A stretch of DNA of 64,000 bases from NCBI RefSeq assembly GCF_000768705.1, contig NZ_AVPJ01000003.1, positions 287,310-351,309 of the forward strand, given 5' to 3'. A program made the position numbers and the translations under genes. This DNA comes from Knoellia sinensis KCTC 19936 (lineage in GTDB: Bacteria; Actinomycetota; Actinomycetes; Actinomycetales; Dermatophilaceae). Positions 41,230 to 49,749 of the stretch are shown piece by piece (position 1 is the first letter of the stretch; each line of letters starts with the position of its first letter). The notes below the pieces were generated by a model. It did no database searches. It worked only from the letters and a program-made list of their open reading frames with translations, and was not told where the DNA came from.

Positions 41230-42278
41230 CAGTGCTTCCCTCGCGTGGGACGGCCGAGAACCTGCTGGGCTGCCCCGACGACGCCGCCGAGGACACCGCT
41301 GACCGCGTCGAACGAGGGCACGACCGGCGTGACGGTGCGGGCGTAGTCCTCGAAGGCCGCCCGCGTCGAGAACGACGGGTTGAATCCGAACGACTCGCGC
41401 ATCGCCGTGGTGTCCATCCCGCGCCCGTAGGCCATGAACGACATCTGGTCAGGGCTGAAGTCGAGCAGGCCGAACTTCTTGCCGAGGCTCCCGATCGGAC
41501 CGGCCGCGGCCATGGGGACCATGACGAAGGGGCGGCGCACGATCGCTGCGGCCTGGAGTGCCGTGAGGACGCCGTCGCCCGCGAGGTTGACGACACCGGT
41601 CGCCGACCCGGTGACGCCACGGACGAGGGCCGCGATGGCGTCGTCCTCGTGGAAGAACTGGAGCCGGGCGTCGTAGCCGAGCGGGATCGGAATGACGGGC
41701 AGGTTGAAGTAGTCCGTGATCGACGTGCGGATCCGCGGGCCGATGATGTTGGCGAACCGGAGCATGAGGATGTCGGTGTCGGGTCGTCGCCGGGCGAAGC
41801 CGCGGACGTAGCCCTCGACCTCGATCGAGTCCTTGCCGAACCCCGAGGACGGAAGCCGCTTGGCCGACATCTCCTCGGTGAACATCGCCGGGTCCCGAGG
41901 CGTCGAGCCATAGACGGCTGCTGTGGACTTCACGACGAGTCGCTTCACCGTCGCCGCCTTCTGGCACGCGGCGAGCAGCTGCATCGTGCCGATGACGTTG
42001 ATCTCCTTCTGGGGGGTCCGGCCCCCGGCGAAGGTCGGCGTGGCGATGACGTTGGCGTGGACCACGGTGTCAACGTCGCCCTGCGCGATGACCTTGCCGA
42101 TCATCGGGTTGCGGATGTCGGCGCGGATGAACTCCGCTCCACCGAGGTCGCGCGGCGGTGGGATGACATCCACCCCGATGACCCGCTCGACCGACGGGTC
42201 GGCCACCAGCCGACGCGCGAGCACGCCCCCGACGTATCGCGACACCCCCGTCACGAGTACCACTTTGCCCACAGGCAC
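41229..42278 (-). CDS. NAD-dependent epimerase/dehydratase family protein
   Basis: About 349 residues, extended SDR. VVLVTGVSRYVGGVLARRLV is the Rossmann glycine motif, VVHANVIATPTFAGGRTPQK and KSTAAVYGSTPRDPAMF carry the active-site region; the usual YxxxK is replaced by a degenerate GKDSIEVEGYVRG, so catalysis may differ. GTG 42278 begins eight residues before the motif. It is coupled to the acyltransferase (TGATG), an arrangement seen in actinobacteria, which suggests lipid or envelope metabolism. Confidence 0.8.
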   Translation of the reverse strand: MPVGKVVLVTGVSRYVGGVLARRLVADPSVERVIGVDVIPPPRDLGGAEFIRADIRNPMIGKVIAQGDVDTVVHANVIATPTFAGGRTPQKEINVIGTMQLLAACQKAATVKRLVVKSTAAVYGSTPRDPAMFTEEMSAKRLPSSGFGKDSIEVEGYVRGFARRRPDTDILMLRFANIIGPRIRTSITDYFNLPVIPIPLGYDARLQFFHEDDAIAALVRGVTGSATGVVNLAGDGVLTALQAAAIVRRPFVMVPMAAAGPIGSLGKKFGLLDFSPDQMSFMAYGRGMDTTAMRESFGFNPSFSTRAAFEDYARTVTPVVPSFDAVSGVLGGVVGAAQQVLGRPTRGKH

Positions 42279-42445
42279 TGCCTCTCGTTGCGTCCGTCGT
42301 CGTGCGTCTGCCGTCGTGCTCGACCCTACTTCCCGTCGGCGGGTGACGGGAGGGGTTGTCACGCCTGTCGTGGGAGAGACCAGTCACGTGCCCCTCGGCG
42401 GGAGAGCGGCCGGTGGGCGGACGGCATACCCAGGTCTGAAAGAAG

Positions 42446-42475
42446 AACGACCCCCGCCGGAGGGCGGAGGTCGTT
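42446..42475 (-). terminator. Intrinsic terminator after the bS22 gene
   Basis: AACGACCCCCGCC (42446-42458) pairs with GGCGGAGGTCGTT (42463-42475) with one mismatch. Read on the minus strand the stem is followed by CTTCTTT. It lies 19 bp beyond the stop of the small ribosomal gene. A GCGGACGGCATAC oligomer (42417-42429) is just downstream. Confidence 0.75.
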
Positions 42476-42494
42476 GCGTCGCGTCAGGGACGCG

Positions 42495-42593
42495 TCACTT
42501 CTTGTTGCGGCGCTGGTGGCGGGTCTTGCGAAGCAACTTGCGGTGCTTCTTCTTCGCCATGCGCTTGCGACGCTTCTTGATCACTGAACCCAT
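42495..42593 (-). CDS. 30S ribosomal protein bS22 (AURKAIP1/COX24-domain miniprotein)
   Basis: Thirty-two residues: MGSVIKKRRKRMAKKKHRKL, then LRKTRHQRRNKK. This is the invariant actinobacterial AURKAIP1/COX24 peptide found in mycobacterial 30S structures as bS22. Half of the residues are Lys or Arg. It sits upstream of the epimerase gene and downstream of a small HTH gene, in the same orientation as both, and has its own terminator. Confidence 0.92.
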   Translation of the reverse strand: MGSVIKKRRKRMAKKKHRKLLRKTRHQRRNKK

Positions 42594-42740
42594 GAGCAGT
42601 CCTTGCTGATTGGAGAAATTCCGAATGACGGTGGACCAGCAGCTGCTGGTCGGCCTGCGCGGCCGACCGGGCGCGCGTGTGTCGGGGGCCAACCCTACCG
42701 GCGGGCGGGCCGTCGCCCAAACGCGGCCCGTGGCGTCCGG

Positions 42741-42784
42741 ACACTGACGAGGGCCGGACCTCTCGGCCCGGCCCTCGTCAGTGT
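42741..42784 (-). terminator. Perfect 17-bp hairpin after the HTH gene
   Basis: ACACTGACGAGGGCCGG (42741-42757) and its exact complement (42768-42784) enclose a 10-base loop, 13 bp beyond the HTH stop. It is likely a transcription terminator for that gene. No long U tract follows. Confidence 0.75.
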
Positions 42785-42797
42785 TGTCGCGCTTCGG

Positions 42798-42995
42798 TCA
42801 CGCAGTGCCCATGTAGGACTCCCGGAGGTACTTCTGCACCTCGTCCTCGGGGACCCTGAAGGAGCGACCGACTCGCACGGCCGGAAGCTCGCCCCCGTGC
42901 ACCATGCGATAGACGGTCATCTTCGACACGCGCATGATCGAGGCAACCTCGGCAACGGTGAGAAACCGCACTTCGGCAAGACGTTCCTGGGACAT
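42798..42995 (-). CDS. Small excisionase/BldC-like helix-turn-helix DNA-binding protein
   Basis: About 65 residues. FLTVAEVASIMRVSKMTVYR, MVHGGELPAVRVGRSFRVPE and DEVQKYL form a MerR-type winged HTH of the excisionase/BldC group. The same protein is conserved beside the bS22 gene in actinobacteria, so it is chromosomal rather than phage-borne. ATG 42995 is chosen as GAGG lies at the right distance; the GTG at 43001 overlaps that site. Confidence 0.85.
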   Translation of the reverse strand: MSQERLAEVRFLTVAEVASIMRVSKMTVYRMVHGGELPAVRVGRSFRVPEDEVQKYLRESYMGTA

Positions 42996-43197
42996 CGCCA
43001 CCTCGACTTCTGCACACGCGCATTGCCGGTTTCAACACCGACTGTCATCTACGGGCGTGCAAGAAGCAACCATAGGGGCTGGTGTGACGATTGGGGAAGC
43101 CACCGGAGCGGATTTTTCCGCAAGTCCAGCCGACACGCGGCTGCGGGGTGAGAATTCCGGCGCGCATCGGTCGGTGGTGGAGCACCCGAGGACGCCC

Positions 43198-44388
43198 TCA
43201 GTCGAACCACGGATCGAGGCCGTGCAGGGGGAACACGGCCTGACGAGTCGCGAGGATCGCGTCGTCCGGGGACCGGTCCGGATTGTGTCCTGCACCCCAC
43301 GGGCGAACCCAGATCGGTAGTTCAGAGTCCGGCAGATCACCCATCGTCGAGGGTGCCTCACGGCCGAAGAGATCGCGCACATGCGCCCGCCACTCCTCGG
43401 GGACTGCGGTGGTCGGCGGCAACGGCGAGTGCGCGGCGATGGCCGTGAGGTGCGTCCACGAGCGGGGGACGACGTCGACCAGTTCGTAGCCACCACCACC
43501 CAGAGCCACCCACTTGCCGTCGGCGTGGTCGTGAGCCAGTCGGTGCAGGCTGTCGTGCGCGCGCCGCTGACCGTCGAGGGTGATGGCGAAATGCGCGAGG
43601 GGATCGAGTCGGTGACTGTCGCAACCATGCTGGCTGACGATCACGTCGGGGTCGAACGCGGCCACGACCTGCGGGACGACCGAATCGATGGCACGCAGCC
43701 ACCCCGCGTCCGCGGTGCCCGGCGGGAGGGCGACGTTCACCGCCGTGCCACGGGCGTCGGGCCCGCCGATGTCCCCGGGCCACCCCGTGCCGGGGAAGAG
43801 CGCCCGCCCCGACTCGTGCACCGAGACCGTGAGGACGCGGGGGTCGTTCCAGAAGATCCGCTCGACGCCGTCGCCATGGTGGACGTCGATGTCGACATAG
43901 GCGACCCGCTCCGCGCCGTTGTCGAGGAGGCGCTGGATTCCGGCCGCGATGTCGTTGTAGATACAGAAGCCCGACGCGTGCGTCGCCATGGCGTGATGCA
44001 GCCCGCCGCAGAAGTTCACGCCGTGGTCGATCTCGCCGCTCCACACCGCATCACACAGGTCGACCGTGCCCTGGACGATCCGAGCGCTGGCGTCGTGCAT
44101 GCCCTCGAAGGCCGGATCGTCGTCGGTGCCGAGGCCGCGGCGAACGTCGGCACTGTCAGGATCCGCCGATGCCGCCCGGACTGCTGCGATGTAGGCCGGA
44201 TCGTGGATGGTGGCGAGCAACTCGTCGCTCGCCACCTCCGGGCTGACGAGCTCGACGTGGTCGAGGACACCCAGCGCCCGCGCCAGCCGCGCCGTCAGAT
44301 CGAGCCGCACCGGCCCCATCGGATGTGTCGGGCCGAAGTTGTATGCCGTGAAGCCGTCGTCCCAGACAAGGCGCGTGCGGTGAGCCAT
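43198..44388 (-). CDS. acuC: AcuC-type histone deacetylase family protein
   Basis: About 396 residues, arginase/deacetylase fold. NFGPTHPMGPVRLDLT opens the domain, NFCGGLHHAMATHASGFCIY gives the two active histidines, and VAYVDIDVHHGDGVERIFW the zinc-binding D-x-H with IVSQHGCDSHRLDPLAH as third ligand. AcuC homologues deacetylate proteins such as acetyl-CoA synthetase. It is divergent from the TrkA-N gene with 87 bp between. Confidence 0.88.
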   Translation of the reverse strand: MAHRTRLVWDDGFTAYNFGPTHPMGPVRLDLTARLARALGVLDHVELVSPEVASDELLATIHDPAYIAAVRAASADPDSADVRRGLGTDDDPAFEGMHDASARIVQGTVDLCDAVWSGEIDHGVNFCGGLHHAMATHASGFCIYNDIAAGIQRLLDNGAERVAYVDIDVHHGDGVERIFWNDPRVLTVSVHESGRALFPGTGWPGDIGGPDARGTAVNVALPPGTADAGWLRAIDSVVPQVVAAFDPDVIVSQHGCDSHRLDPLAHFAITLDGQRRAHDSLHRLAHDHADGKWVALGGGGYELVDVVPRSWTHLTAIAAHSPLPPTTAVPEEWRAHVRDLFGREAPSTMGDLPDSELPIWVRPWGAGHNPDRSPDDAILATRQAVFPLHGLDPWFD

Positions 44389-44475
44389 GCGAGGCACGGT
44401 ACCCGCCGTGCCCGGTCCGGGCGTTAGCCTCGACCCGACAGCATCATCGTGGAACCCCTCGTCCAGGAGGACGCC

Positions 44476-45141
44476 GTGGCAGGCAAGAACAGCGATCTCG
44501 ACGTCCTCGTCATCGGGCTCGGGCGATTCGGCGGCGCCGCCGCCCTGGAACTTCGTCGTCTGGGGCACCGGGTCACCGCGATCGAGAAGGACGGGATGCT
44601 CGCCGAGAGATTCCTCGGCCGGATCAACTCGATCATCCACGCGGACGCGAGCGATGCCTCCGTGATCCGTGACGCCAAGGCCTCCCGCTACAAGGTTGCG
44701 GTCGTGGGCGTTGGCTCCTCACTCGAGGCCTCGGTGCTCGCCTCCGCCAACCTCGTCGACGCGGGCATCCCGGACATCTGGGCCAAGGCGATGTCGCCGG
44801 AGCACGCGCGCATCCTTGACCGGATCGGGGTGCAGCACATCGTTCGTCCGGAGGCGGACACCGGTCGCCGCGTCGCGCACCTCGTCGGTGGCAAGCTCCA
44901 GGACTACATCGAGTTCGACGACGGGTTCGCCATCGTCAAGATGCGCCCACCGACCGAGGCCGTCGGGTTCACGTTGGAGCAGAGCGCGATTCGCAGCAAG
45001 TACGGAGTGACGATCGTCGGGGTGAAGTCCCCGGGCGAGGACTTCACGTATGCCGTCCCCTCCACCAAGGTCTCGGCGCACGACACCCTCATCGTCAGCG
45101 GCCCCACCGAGTTGTTGGAGCGCCTCGCCGCCCGCCCCTGA
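44476..45141 (+). CDS. TrkA-N/TrkA-C (RCK) potassium-uptake regulatory protein
   Basis: About 221 residues. The Rossmann RCK_N domain starts VLVIGLGRFGGAAALELRRL and continues VTAIEKDGMLAERFL and HADASDASVI; the RCK_C domain follows (DYIEFDDGFAIVKMRPPTEA, VPSTKVSAHDTLIVSG). This is a KtrA/TrkA-type gating subunit. GTG 44476 has AGGAGG at the right distance. No channel subunit (TrkH/KtrB) is adjacent within the window. Confidence 0.88.
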   Translation: MAGKNSDLDVLVIGLGRFGGAAALELRRLGHRVTAIEKDGMLAERFLGRINSIIHADASDASVIRDAKASRYKVAVVGVGSSLEASVLASANLVDAGIPDIWAKAMSPEHARILDRIGVQHIVRPEADTGRRVAHLVGGKLQDYIEFDDGFAIVKMRPPTEAVGFTLEQSAIRSKYGVTIVGVKSPGEDFTYAVPSTKVSAHDTLIVSGPTELLERLAARP

Positions 45142-45189
45142 CCCCCCTTCGCCAGACGTCGGACCTGCGGGCGATTACAGTCCGGCAGC

Positions 45190-46644
45190 ATGCAGCAGAC
45201 CGAGGTCGACGGCGTTCCCACCTTCTGGGAGCAGGGGCCGGAACCATTCAGCGCCACTCTGATCTTCTTCGCTGGAGTCCGTCACGAGACTTTCCGTACT
45301 CGCGGGGTGGCTCACCTCGTCGAGCACCTCGTCATGTCGACCCTCCCCCGCGACCACCTCGACAAGAACGCTTCCGTCGACGTCGACACGATGCGCTTCT
45401 ACGCGACCGGCCCACGTGACGAGGTGGTCGCCTTCCTTCACGGTGTATGCCGCGCGCTCGCCTCCCTGCCGCTGGATCGCCTTGATCGTGAGCTCAAGGT
45501 TCTCGCGGCCGAAGACGGCCAAGCCTGCGAGCCGCACCTCGGCTGGGCCTTCGCCAACCGTTCGGGACCCGTCGGGCCCGGTCTGCTCGGTGAGCTCGAA
45601 CGCCAGGGGCGCGCGCCGAAGGCCGAGCACGTCACCGAGTTCGTCGACACCCACTGCGTTGGCGCCAACGCGGCGCTCCTGCTGTCGGGTCCAGTACCCG
45701 ATGGACTGCGCCTCGACCTGCCCACGGGAACCCGCGCTTCGGACAAGGTATGGCGGCCCACACCCCTCGAGACTCCGGCGGTCATCGCCGGCCAGATCCC
45801 AGTCGTGACCCTGTCCTACGTCACACCGCGCCTCTTCGAAGGACACATCCTGCTTCACATACTCATCCAACGCGTCGAGGACGAGGTTCGCCACAGCCTG
45901 GGTCTGGCCTATGAGGTCAGTGATGACGGCGGCGGGGTCACCCCCGACCTCGGCCTCGTGAGCATCGCGACCGACGGCGCGGAGGAGGACAGCGGCGAGA
46001 TCGTTCACGCTGTGTGGTCCGCCCTGACGCACCTTGCGACGCACGGGCCGAGCAAGGAGGAACTCGCGCACGAGAGGGCGCGACTCGAGGCACTTCTCGC
46101 GGACCCGCGGGCGACGATGGCCGTCCTCGAGATCGAGGTCATCCGTTTCCTGCGCCAGGCCCCCGTTCAGAGCCGCGAGGAGCTGCGCGAGGCCTACGCC
46201 GCTGTCACCGTGGAACAGGTGCGCGAGTGGGCCCGCATGGCCGTGGACAGCGCGCTCATCGGAGTGCCGGAACTGCCCGAGAAGCCGCTGCCCGGCGTCG
46301 TGGACCGATCCGAATGGGAGTTCCCGAGCCGGGCGCCCCTGGGCGGCCAGGTCTTCAAGCGACGACTCACCGCAGTGCTGCCACCGCGTGATCTCGCCGT
46401 GCAGGCGGGCGACGAGGGCATCACCGTGACAGCGGCTGGGACGACGACCGGGGGCACTTGGCCGGAGGTCGTCGGGGTCGGTCGCGCGCCCGGCTTCCGC
46501 TTCCTCCACTTCGCGGACGGGACAGCGGGCCCGATCTGGGCAAAGCACGTCAAAGACGGCGACCGTCTCCTCGCCCTCATCGACGAGCGCACGAGCCAAG
46601 TGGTGTGGGAGACGACGGTCGACGCCGCACTCGACATCGAATAG
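45190..46644 (+). CDS. M16 family zinc peptidase-like protein, single gene
   Basis: About 484 residues. RGVAHLVEHLVMSTLPRDH contains the inverted zinc motif H-x-x-E-H, and DRELKVLAAEDGQACE supplies a candidate downstream Glu. The second half has an M16_C-like segment (HSLGLAYEVSDDGGG) but is shortened. The catalytic motif is present, yet the first strand is abnormal (usual G-x-x-H start replaced by FWEQGPEPFSATLIFFAGV). No partner M16 subunit is adjacent. The substrate is unknown. Confidence 0.75.
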   Translation: MQQTEVDGVPTFWEQGPEPFSATLIFFAGVRHETFRTRGVAHLVEHLVMSTLPRDHLDKNASVDVDTMRFYATGPRDEVVAFLHGVCRALASLPLDRLDRELKVLAAEDGQACEPHLGWAFANRSGPVGPGLLGELERQGRAPKAEHVTEFVDTHCVGANAALLLSGPVPDGLRLDLPTGTRASDKVWRPTPLETPAVIAGQIPVVTLSYVTPRLFEGHILLHILIQRVEDEVRHSLGLAYEVSDDGGGVTPDLGLVSIATDGAEEDSGEIVHAVWSALTHLATHGPSKEELAHERARLEALLADPRATMAVLEIEVIRFLRQAPVQSREELREAYAAVTVEQVREWARMAVDSALIGVPELPEKPLPGVVDRSEWEFPSRAPLGGQVFKRRLTAVLPPRDLAVQAGDEGITVTAAGTTTGGTWPEVVGVGRAPGFRFLHFADGTAGPIWAKHVKDGDRLLALIDERTSQVVWETTVDAALDIE

Positions 46645-46664
46645 CCCCCGGAAGGCGAGGGCCC

Positions 46665-47192
46665 TCAGAAGTCGGTGGGCACCGATCCGCGGTCGCCGCC
46701 GAGAGCGAGCACCATGGCGACCTCGTCCTCGTCGTCCCCGTTCTGGACGCGCATCGGCCGACGCTTGCCCGTGGGGCGGAACCCGAATCCGCTGGCGAAC
46801 GCCACGGCGCGGCCGTTGTCACTGCCCACCCAGTAGGCGAGCTGTGTCTGGCCCTGGTCGCGGGCGAGGGTGGCGCCGGCTCGCACGAGCTCGGTCGCCA
46901 CGCCACTTCCACGGGCCTCTGGGGTGACCCACAGGCCGAACAACTCGGATGTCTTCGGGTTGTGGGCGGACGAACGCCCCACGCTGACGATGCCGAGCGG
47001 GCTCCCGTCGCGTTCGGCGATGAGGCGCGCGGAGCGGCTCATCCGGGTCCGCCAGAAGGCTTCGTCGTAGGCCTCTTCCTCCTCGACGGTGGCCACGAAG
47101 GCCTCGGGAGATTCCCGAAGCGCGGTCAGCCGGGTGTCGCGGTACTGCTGCCAGTCCTCTTCGCCCAGCGGGCGCACGCTGATCTCGCTCAT
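46665..47192 (-). CDS. GNAT family N-acetyltransferase
   Basis: About 175 residues. The acetyl-CoA binding motif A is LFGLWVTPEARGSGVATELV with the R-G-x-G-V-A loop, followed by LAYWVGSDNGRAVAFASGFG and FRPTGKRRPM, typical of GNAT motif B. The opening ISVRPLGEEDWQQYRDTRLT is common in family members that act on small amines or peptides. A second GNAT gene lies 50 bp upstream with a similar start, probably an old duplication. Confidence 0.85.
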   Translation of the reverse strand: MSEISVRPLGEEDWQQYRDTRLTALRESPEAFVATVEEEEAYDEAFWRTRMSRSARLIAERDGSPLGIVSVGRSSAHNPKTSELFGLWVTPEARGSGVATELVRAGATLARDQGQTQLAYWVGSDNGRAVAFASGFGFRPTGKRRPMRVQNGDDEDEVAMVLALGGDRGSVPTDF

Positions 47193-47242
47193 GCCTCCAC
47201 TCTTCCCGACAGCACTGACGACGGGCAACCCGGGGTCTGGCC

Positions 47243-47752
47243 TCAGCGCAGCTCGAGGGCGTACCCGAGTTCGCAGATCCCGCCGTAGAGCGGGTTGTCC
47301 CACGTGGTTCCGGTCGGGGCGAATCCGTGGCGTTCGTAGAGGCGTTGGGCCGGCTCGTTCTCCTTGGCCACCTCGAGATGGACGCGCGCGTAGCCGTCCT
47401 CCCGGGCGGCGTCGAGCGCGGTGGCGACGAGGAGGTCGCCGACGCCGCGTCCCCTCACGGACGCCGAGACCCACATGCCGATGAGGTAGATCTCCTCGGG
47501 CGGCTGCTCGTCGTCGTGGTAGATCGCCACCGTGCCGACGGGCCGGTCGCCGGCGAACGCGAGCCACACGTTCATGGTCGTGAGCCGAGCGCGCCAGGAC
47601 TCGTCCGAGTAGGCCGCGCTCACGGCATACGTGTTCGCAAAAGCCCGAGGGGTGTCGAGGAGCGCGGCCAGACGAACGTCACGGTAGGTGCGGAGGTTGT
47701 CCTCGGTGACGGGCACGACACGGACAGGTTCGGCCATCTCGAGGGTGCCCAT
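47243..47752 (-). CDS. GNAT family N-acetyltransferase (second copy)
   Basis: About 169 residues. YLIGMWVSASVRGRGVGDLL has the acetyl-CoA loop R-x-R-G-V-G, and VHLEVAKENEPAQRLYERHG is motif B. The start VRVVPVTEDNLRTYRDVRLA parallels the neighbouring GNAT gene. ATG 47752 or ATG 47737 are both possible. The gene starts 13 bp after the proC stop, so the three are probably co-transcribed. The substrate is unknown. Confidence 0.85.
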   Translation of the reverse strand: MGTLEMAEPVRVVPVTEDNLRTYRDVRLAALLDTPRAFANTYAVSAAYSDESWRARLTTMNVWLAFAGDRPVGTVAIYHDDEQPPEEIYLIGMWVSASVRGRGVGDLLVATALDAAREDGYARVHLEVAKENEPAQRLYERHGFAPTGTTWDNPLYGGICELGYALELR

Positions 47753-47765
47753 CACGCCGGCCGGC

Positions 47766-48566
47766 TCAGCCACCGGAGAGTTCCCGCGAGCGAACGGCCG
47801 CAGCCTCCATGGCGCTGATGAACGCGGCGCGAACCTTGTGGTCGTCGAGCTCACGCAGGGCAGCGGCCGTCGTGCCACCGGGTGATGTGACCTGCTCGCG
47901 CAGCACCGTGGGGTGCTGGCCCGTCTCGCGCAGCATCGTCGCGGCGCCGAAGAGCGTCTGGGTCACGAGTTCGGTCGCGGTCGAGCGAGGCATTCCCAGG
48001 ACGACGCCGGCCTCGATCATGGCCTCGACGACATAGAAGATGTATGCCGGCCCGCTGCCGGAGATCGCCGTGACGGCGTCGAGCATCTTCTCGGGCACCT
48101 CGGTGACCTTGCCCGTGGCCGCGAGGAGCTCTGTGGCGTGCAGGAGCTGCTCGGGGACACAGTGTTTGCCGCCGCTCACTGCAGCCATGCCCTGGTCGAC
48201 GAGCGCGGGCGTGTTGGGCATGACCCGCACGACCGAGCGCCCCTCGGGGAGGTGGCTCTCGATGAAGTCGGTGGTGATGCCGGCGGCGAGGCTCACCACG
48301 AGATTGCCCTCGGCAACGTGCGGGCTGATCTCCTCGATGAGCCCAGCCATGTCCTGCGGCTTCACGACGAGGACGAGTGTGTCGGCGGCTTCGGCGGCCT
48401 CGACGTTGGAGAGGACGCGCACGCCGTACTTGTCGGTGAGCTCGGCCGCGCGTTCAGGCCGTCGCTCGGTGATGACGAGCTCGTCGGCCGGGCGGCCGGC
48501 TCGCAGGAGACCCGAGAGCAGGGTCTCGCCCATGACGCCAGCACCGAAGATCGCAACCGTTCCCAT
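47766..48566 (-). CDS. proC: Pyrroline-5-carboxylate reductase
   Basis: About 266 residues. VAIFGAGVMGETLLSGLLRA binds NADPH, VMPNTPALVDQGMAAVS and AISGSGPAYIFYVVEAMIEA form the active site, and REQVTSPGGTTAAALREL closes the C-terminal domain. It makes proline from P5C. The proline dehydrogenase gene lies just upstream on the same strand, so synthesis and breakdown genes are side by side. Confidence 0.94.
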   Translation of the reverse strand: MGTVAIFGAGVMGETLLSGLLRAGRPADELVITERRPERAAELTDKYGVRVLSNVEAAEAADTLVLVVKPQDMAGLIEEISPHVAEGNLVVSLAAGITTDFIESHLPEGRSVVRVMPNTPALVDQGMAAVSGGKHCVPEQLLHATELLAATGKVTEVPEKMLDAVTAISGSGPAYIFYVVEAMIEAGVVLGMPRSTATELVTQTLFGAATMLRETGQHPTVLREQVTSPGGTTAAALRELDDHKVRAAFISAMEAAAVRSRELSGG

Positions 48567-48652
48567 GGCGCGAGACTAAGCCCTCGATACCTCTCGCTTC
48601 ACACACGTTTCACGAGCGGGTATGCCGTCCGCCTGCCTCCCGGTGCGCCGCG

Positions 48653-49603
48653 TCAGCCCTTGGACGCGAGACTGCGCAGGAAGAACGCGAGGTTCGCGGG
48701 GCGCTCGGCCATGCGTCGCATGAGGTAGCCGTACCACTCCTCACCGAAGGGGATGTAGACGCGCATCTGGTGGCCACGATCGGCAATGCGCGTCTGCTCC
48801 TCCGGGCGGATGCCGTAGAGCATCTGGAACTCGTAGGAGTCGGGCTCGCGACCGTGCCTGCTCGCGAGCGCCCGGGCGATGTCGATGAGTCGCGGGTCGT
48901 GGCTGGCGATCATCGGGTAGCCCTCGCCCGCCATGAGGATCTTGAGGCACCGCACGTAGGAGAGGTCGACATCCTCGGCGTCCTGGTAGGCGACCGAGGC
49001 CGGCTCCTTGTAGGCGCCCTTGCAGAGGCGGACGCGGCTGCCTGCCGTGGCGAGATCCTTGCAGTCGGCCTCGGTGCGGTGGAGGTAGGACTGGAGGACG
49101 GCTCCCGTCTCGGGGAAGTCCTTGCGCAGCTCAGCAAGGATCGACAGGGTCGAGTCCGTCGTCGTGTGGTCCTCCATGTCGAGGGTGACCGTGGTGTCGG
49201 CCTCGTGGGCGATCTCGCAGATGCGGCGGGCGTTGTCGAGGGCGATCTTCTCGCCGTCCTTGGGAAGGGCCTGACCGACGGCACTGAGCTTGACGCTGAC
49301 CTCGGCGGCGCCGAACCGGGTGAGGTCACGCGCCTTGAGGGCGCGGAGCAGGCCGACGTAGGTGTCGACCGTGTGCGCTGCCTGCCCGGCGTCGAGGGTG
49401 TCCTCGCCCAGGTAGTCGATCGTCACCTGGCGGTTGGTCGCACGCAGTTCTGCGGCGGCCTGCACGGCGTGGGCGACGTCCGTGCCGGGGACATAGCGCT
49501 GGACGACGTGGCGGCTCACCGGCGCCTTCTCGATCGTGCTGCGCACGAGCGAGGAGTCGGACAGGTGCAGGAGGCTGGAGCGAAGGAGGTCTGAGGCATC
49601 CAC
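48653..49603 (-). CDS. putB: Proline dehydrogenase, monofunctional
   Basis: About 316 residues, PutA-type flavin barrel. LGEDTLDAGQAAHTVDTYVG, VSVKLSAVGQALPKDG, VTLDMEDHTTTDSTL, RVRLCKGAYKEPASVAY and EFQMLYGIRPEEQTRIA are the family blocks; the FAD- and proline-binding Arg pair lies in YIPFGEEWYGYLMRRMAERP. It oxidises proline to P5C and feeds electrons to quinone. GTG 49603 is chosen. The P5C dehydrogenase gene is not adjacent. Confidence 0.9.
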   Translation of the reverse strand: MDASDLLRSSLLHLSDSSLVRSTIEKAPVSRHVVQRYVPGTDVAHAVQAAAELRATNRQVTIDYLGEDTLDAGQAAHTVDTYVGLLRALKARDLTRFGAAEVSVKLSAVGQALPKDGEKIALDNARRICEIAHEADTTVTLDMEDHTTTDSTLSILAELRKDFPETGAVLQSYLHRTEADCKDLATAGSRVRLCKGAYKEPASVAYQDAEDVDLSYVRCLKILMAGEGYPMIASHDPRLIDIARALASRHGREPDSYEFQMLYGIRPEEQTRIADRGHQMRVYIPFGEEWYGYLMRRMAERPANLAFFLRSLASKG

Positions 49604-49673
49604 GAGCGTCAGGCTAGCCGCTCCGCAGAACGACCCAGAACGCGTATGCCGTCCGCCCACCTCCGCGCCCTCC

Positions 49674-49744
49674 CCTCGACCTTGTGCCCCATTGGGACAT
49701 GGCGAGGGCAGCGAGGCGTGTCCCAATGGGGCACAAGGTCGAGG
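49674..49744. repeat. Hairpin with 26-bp perfect arms between ABC permease and proline dehydrogenase genes
   Basis: The arm at 49674-49699 (contains CTTGTGCCCCATTGGGACA) is exactly complementary to 49719-49744, with a 19-base loop. The core TTGTGCCCCA..GGGAC matches the arm of the menD-internal hairpin. The right arm ends just before the permease stop (49750). A full GTATGCCGTCCGC copy lies 18 bases upstream (49644-49656). Confidence 0.85.
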
Positions 49745-49749
49745 TTGGG

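Noticed and set aside
39509..41911. 800-residue minus-strand frame over the acyltransferase and epimerase
   Set aside because: Shadow frame of two real genes; composition is Ser/Arg/Pro-rich and no domain is visible. Its last part only coincides with the glutaredoxin region.
42798..42995. Phage excisionase
   Set aside because: The small HTH resembles excisionases, but its constant neighbours (bS22, epimerase, acyltransferase) mark it as a chromosomal BldC-like protein.
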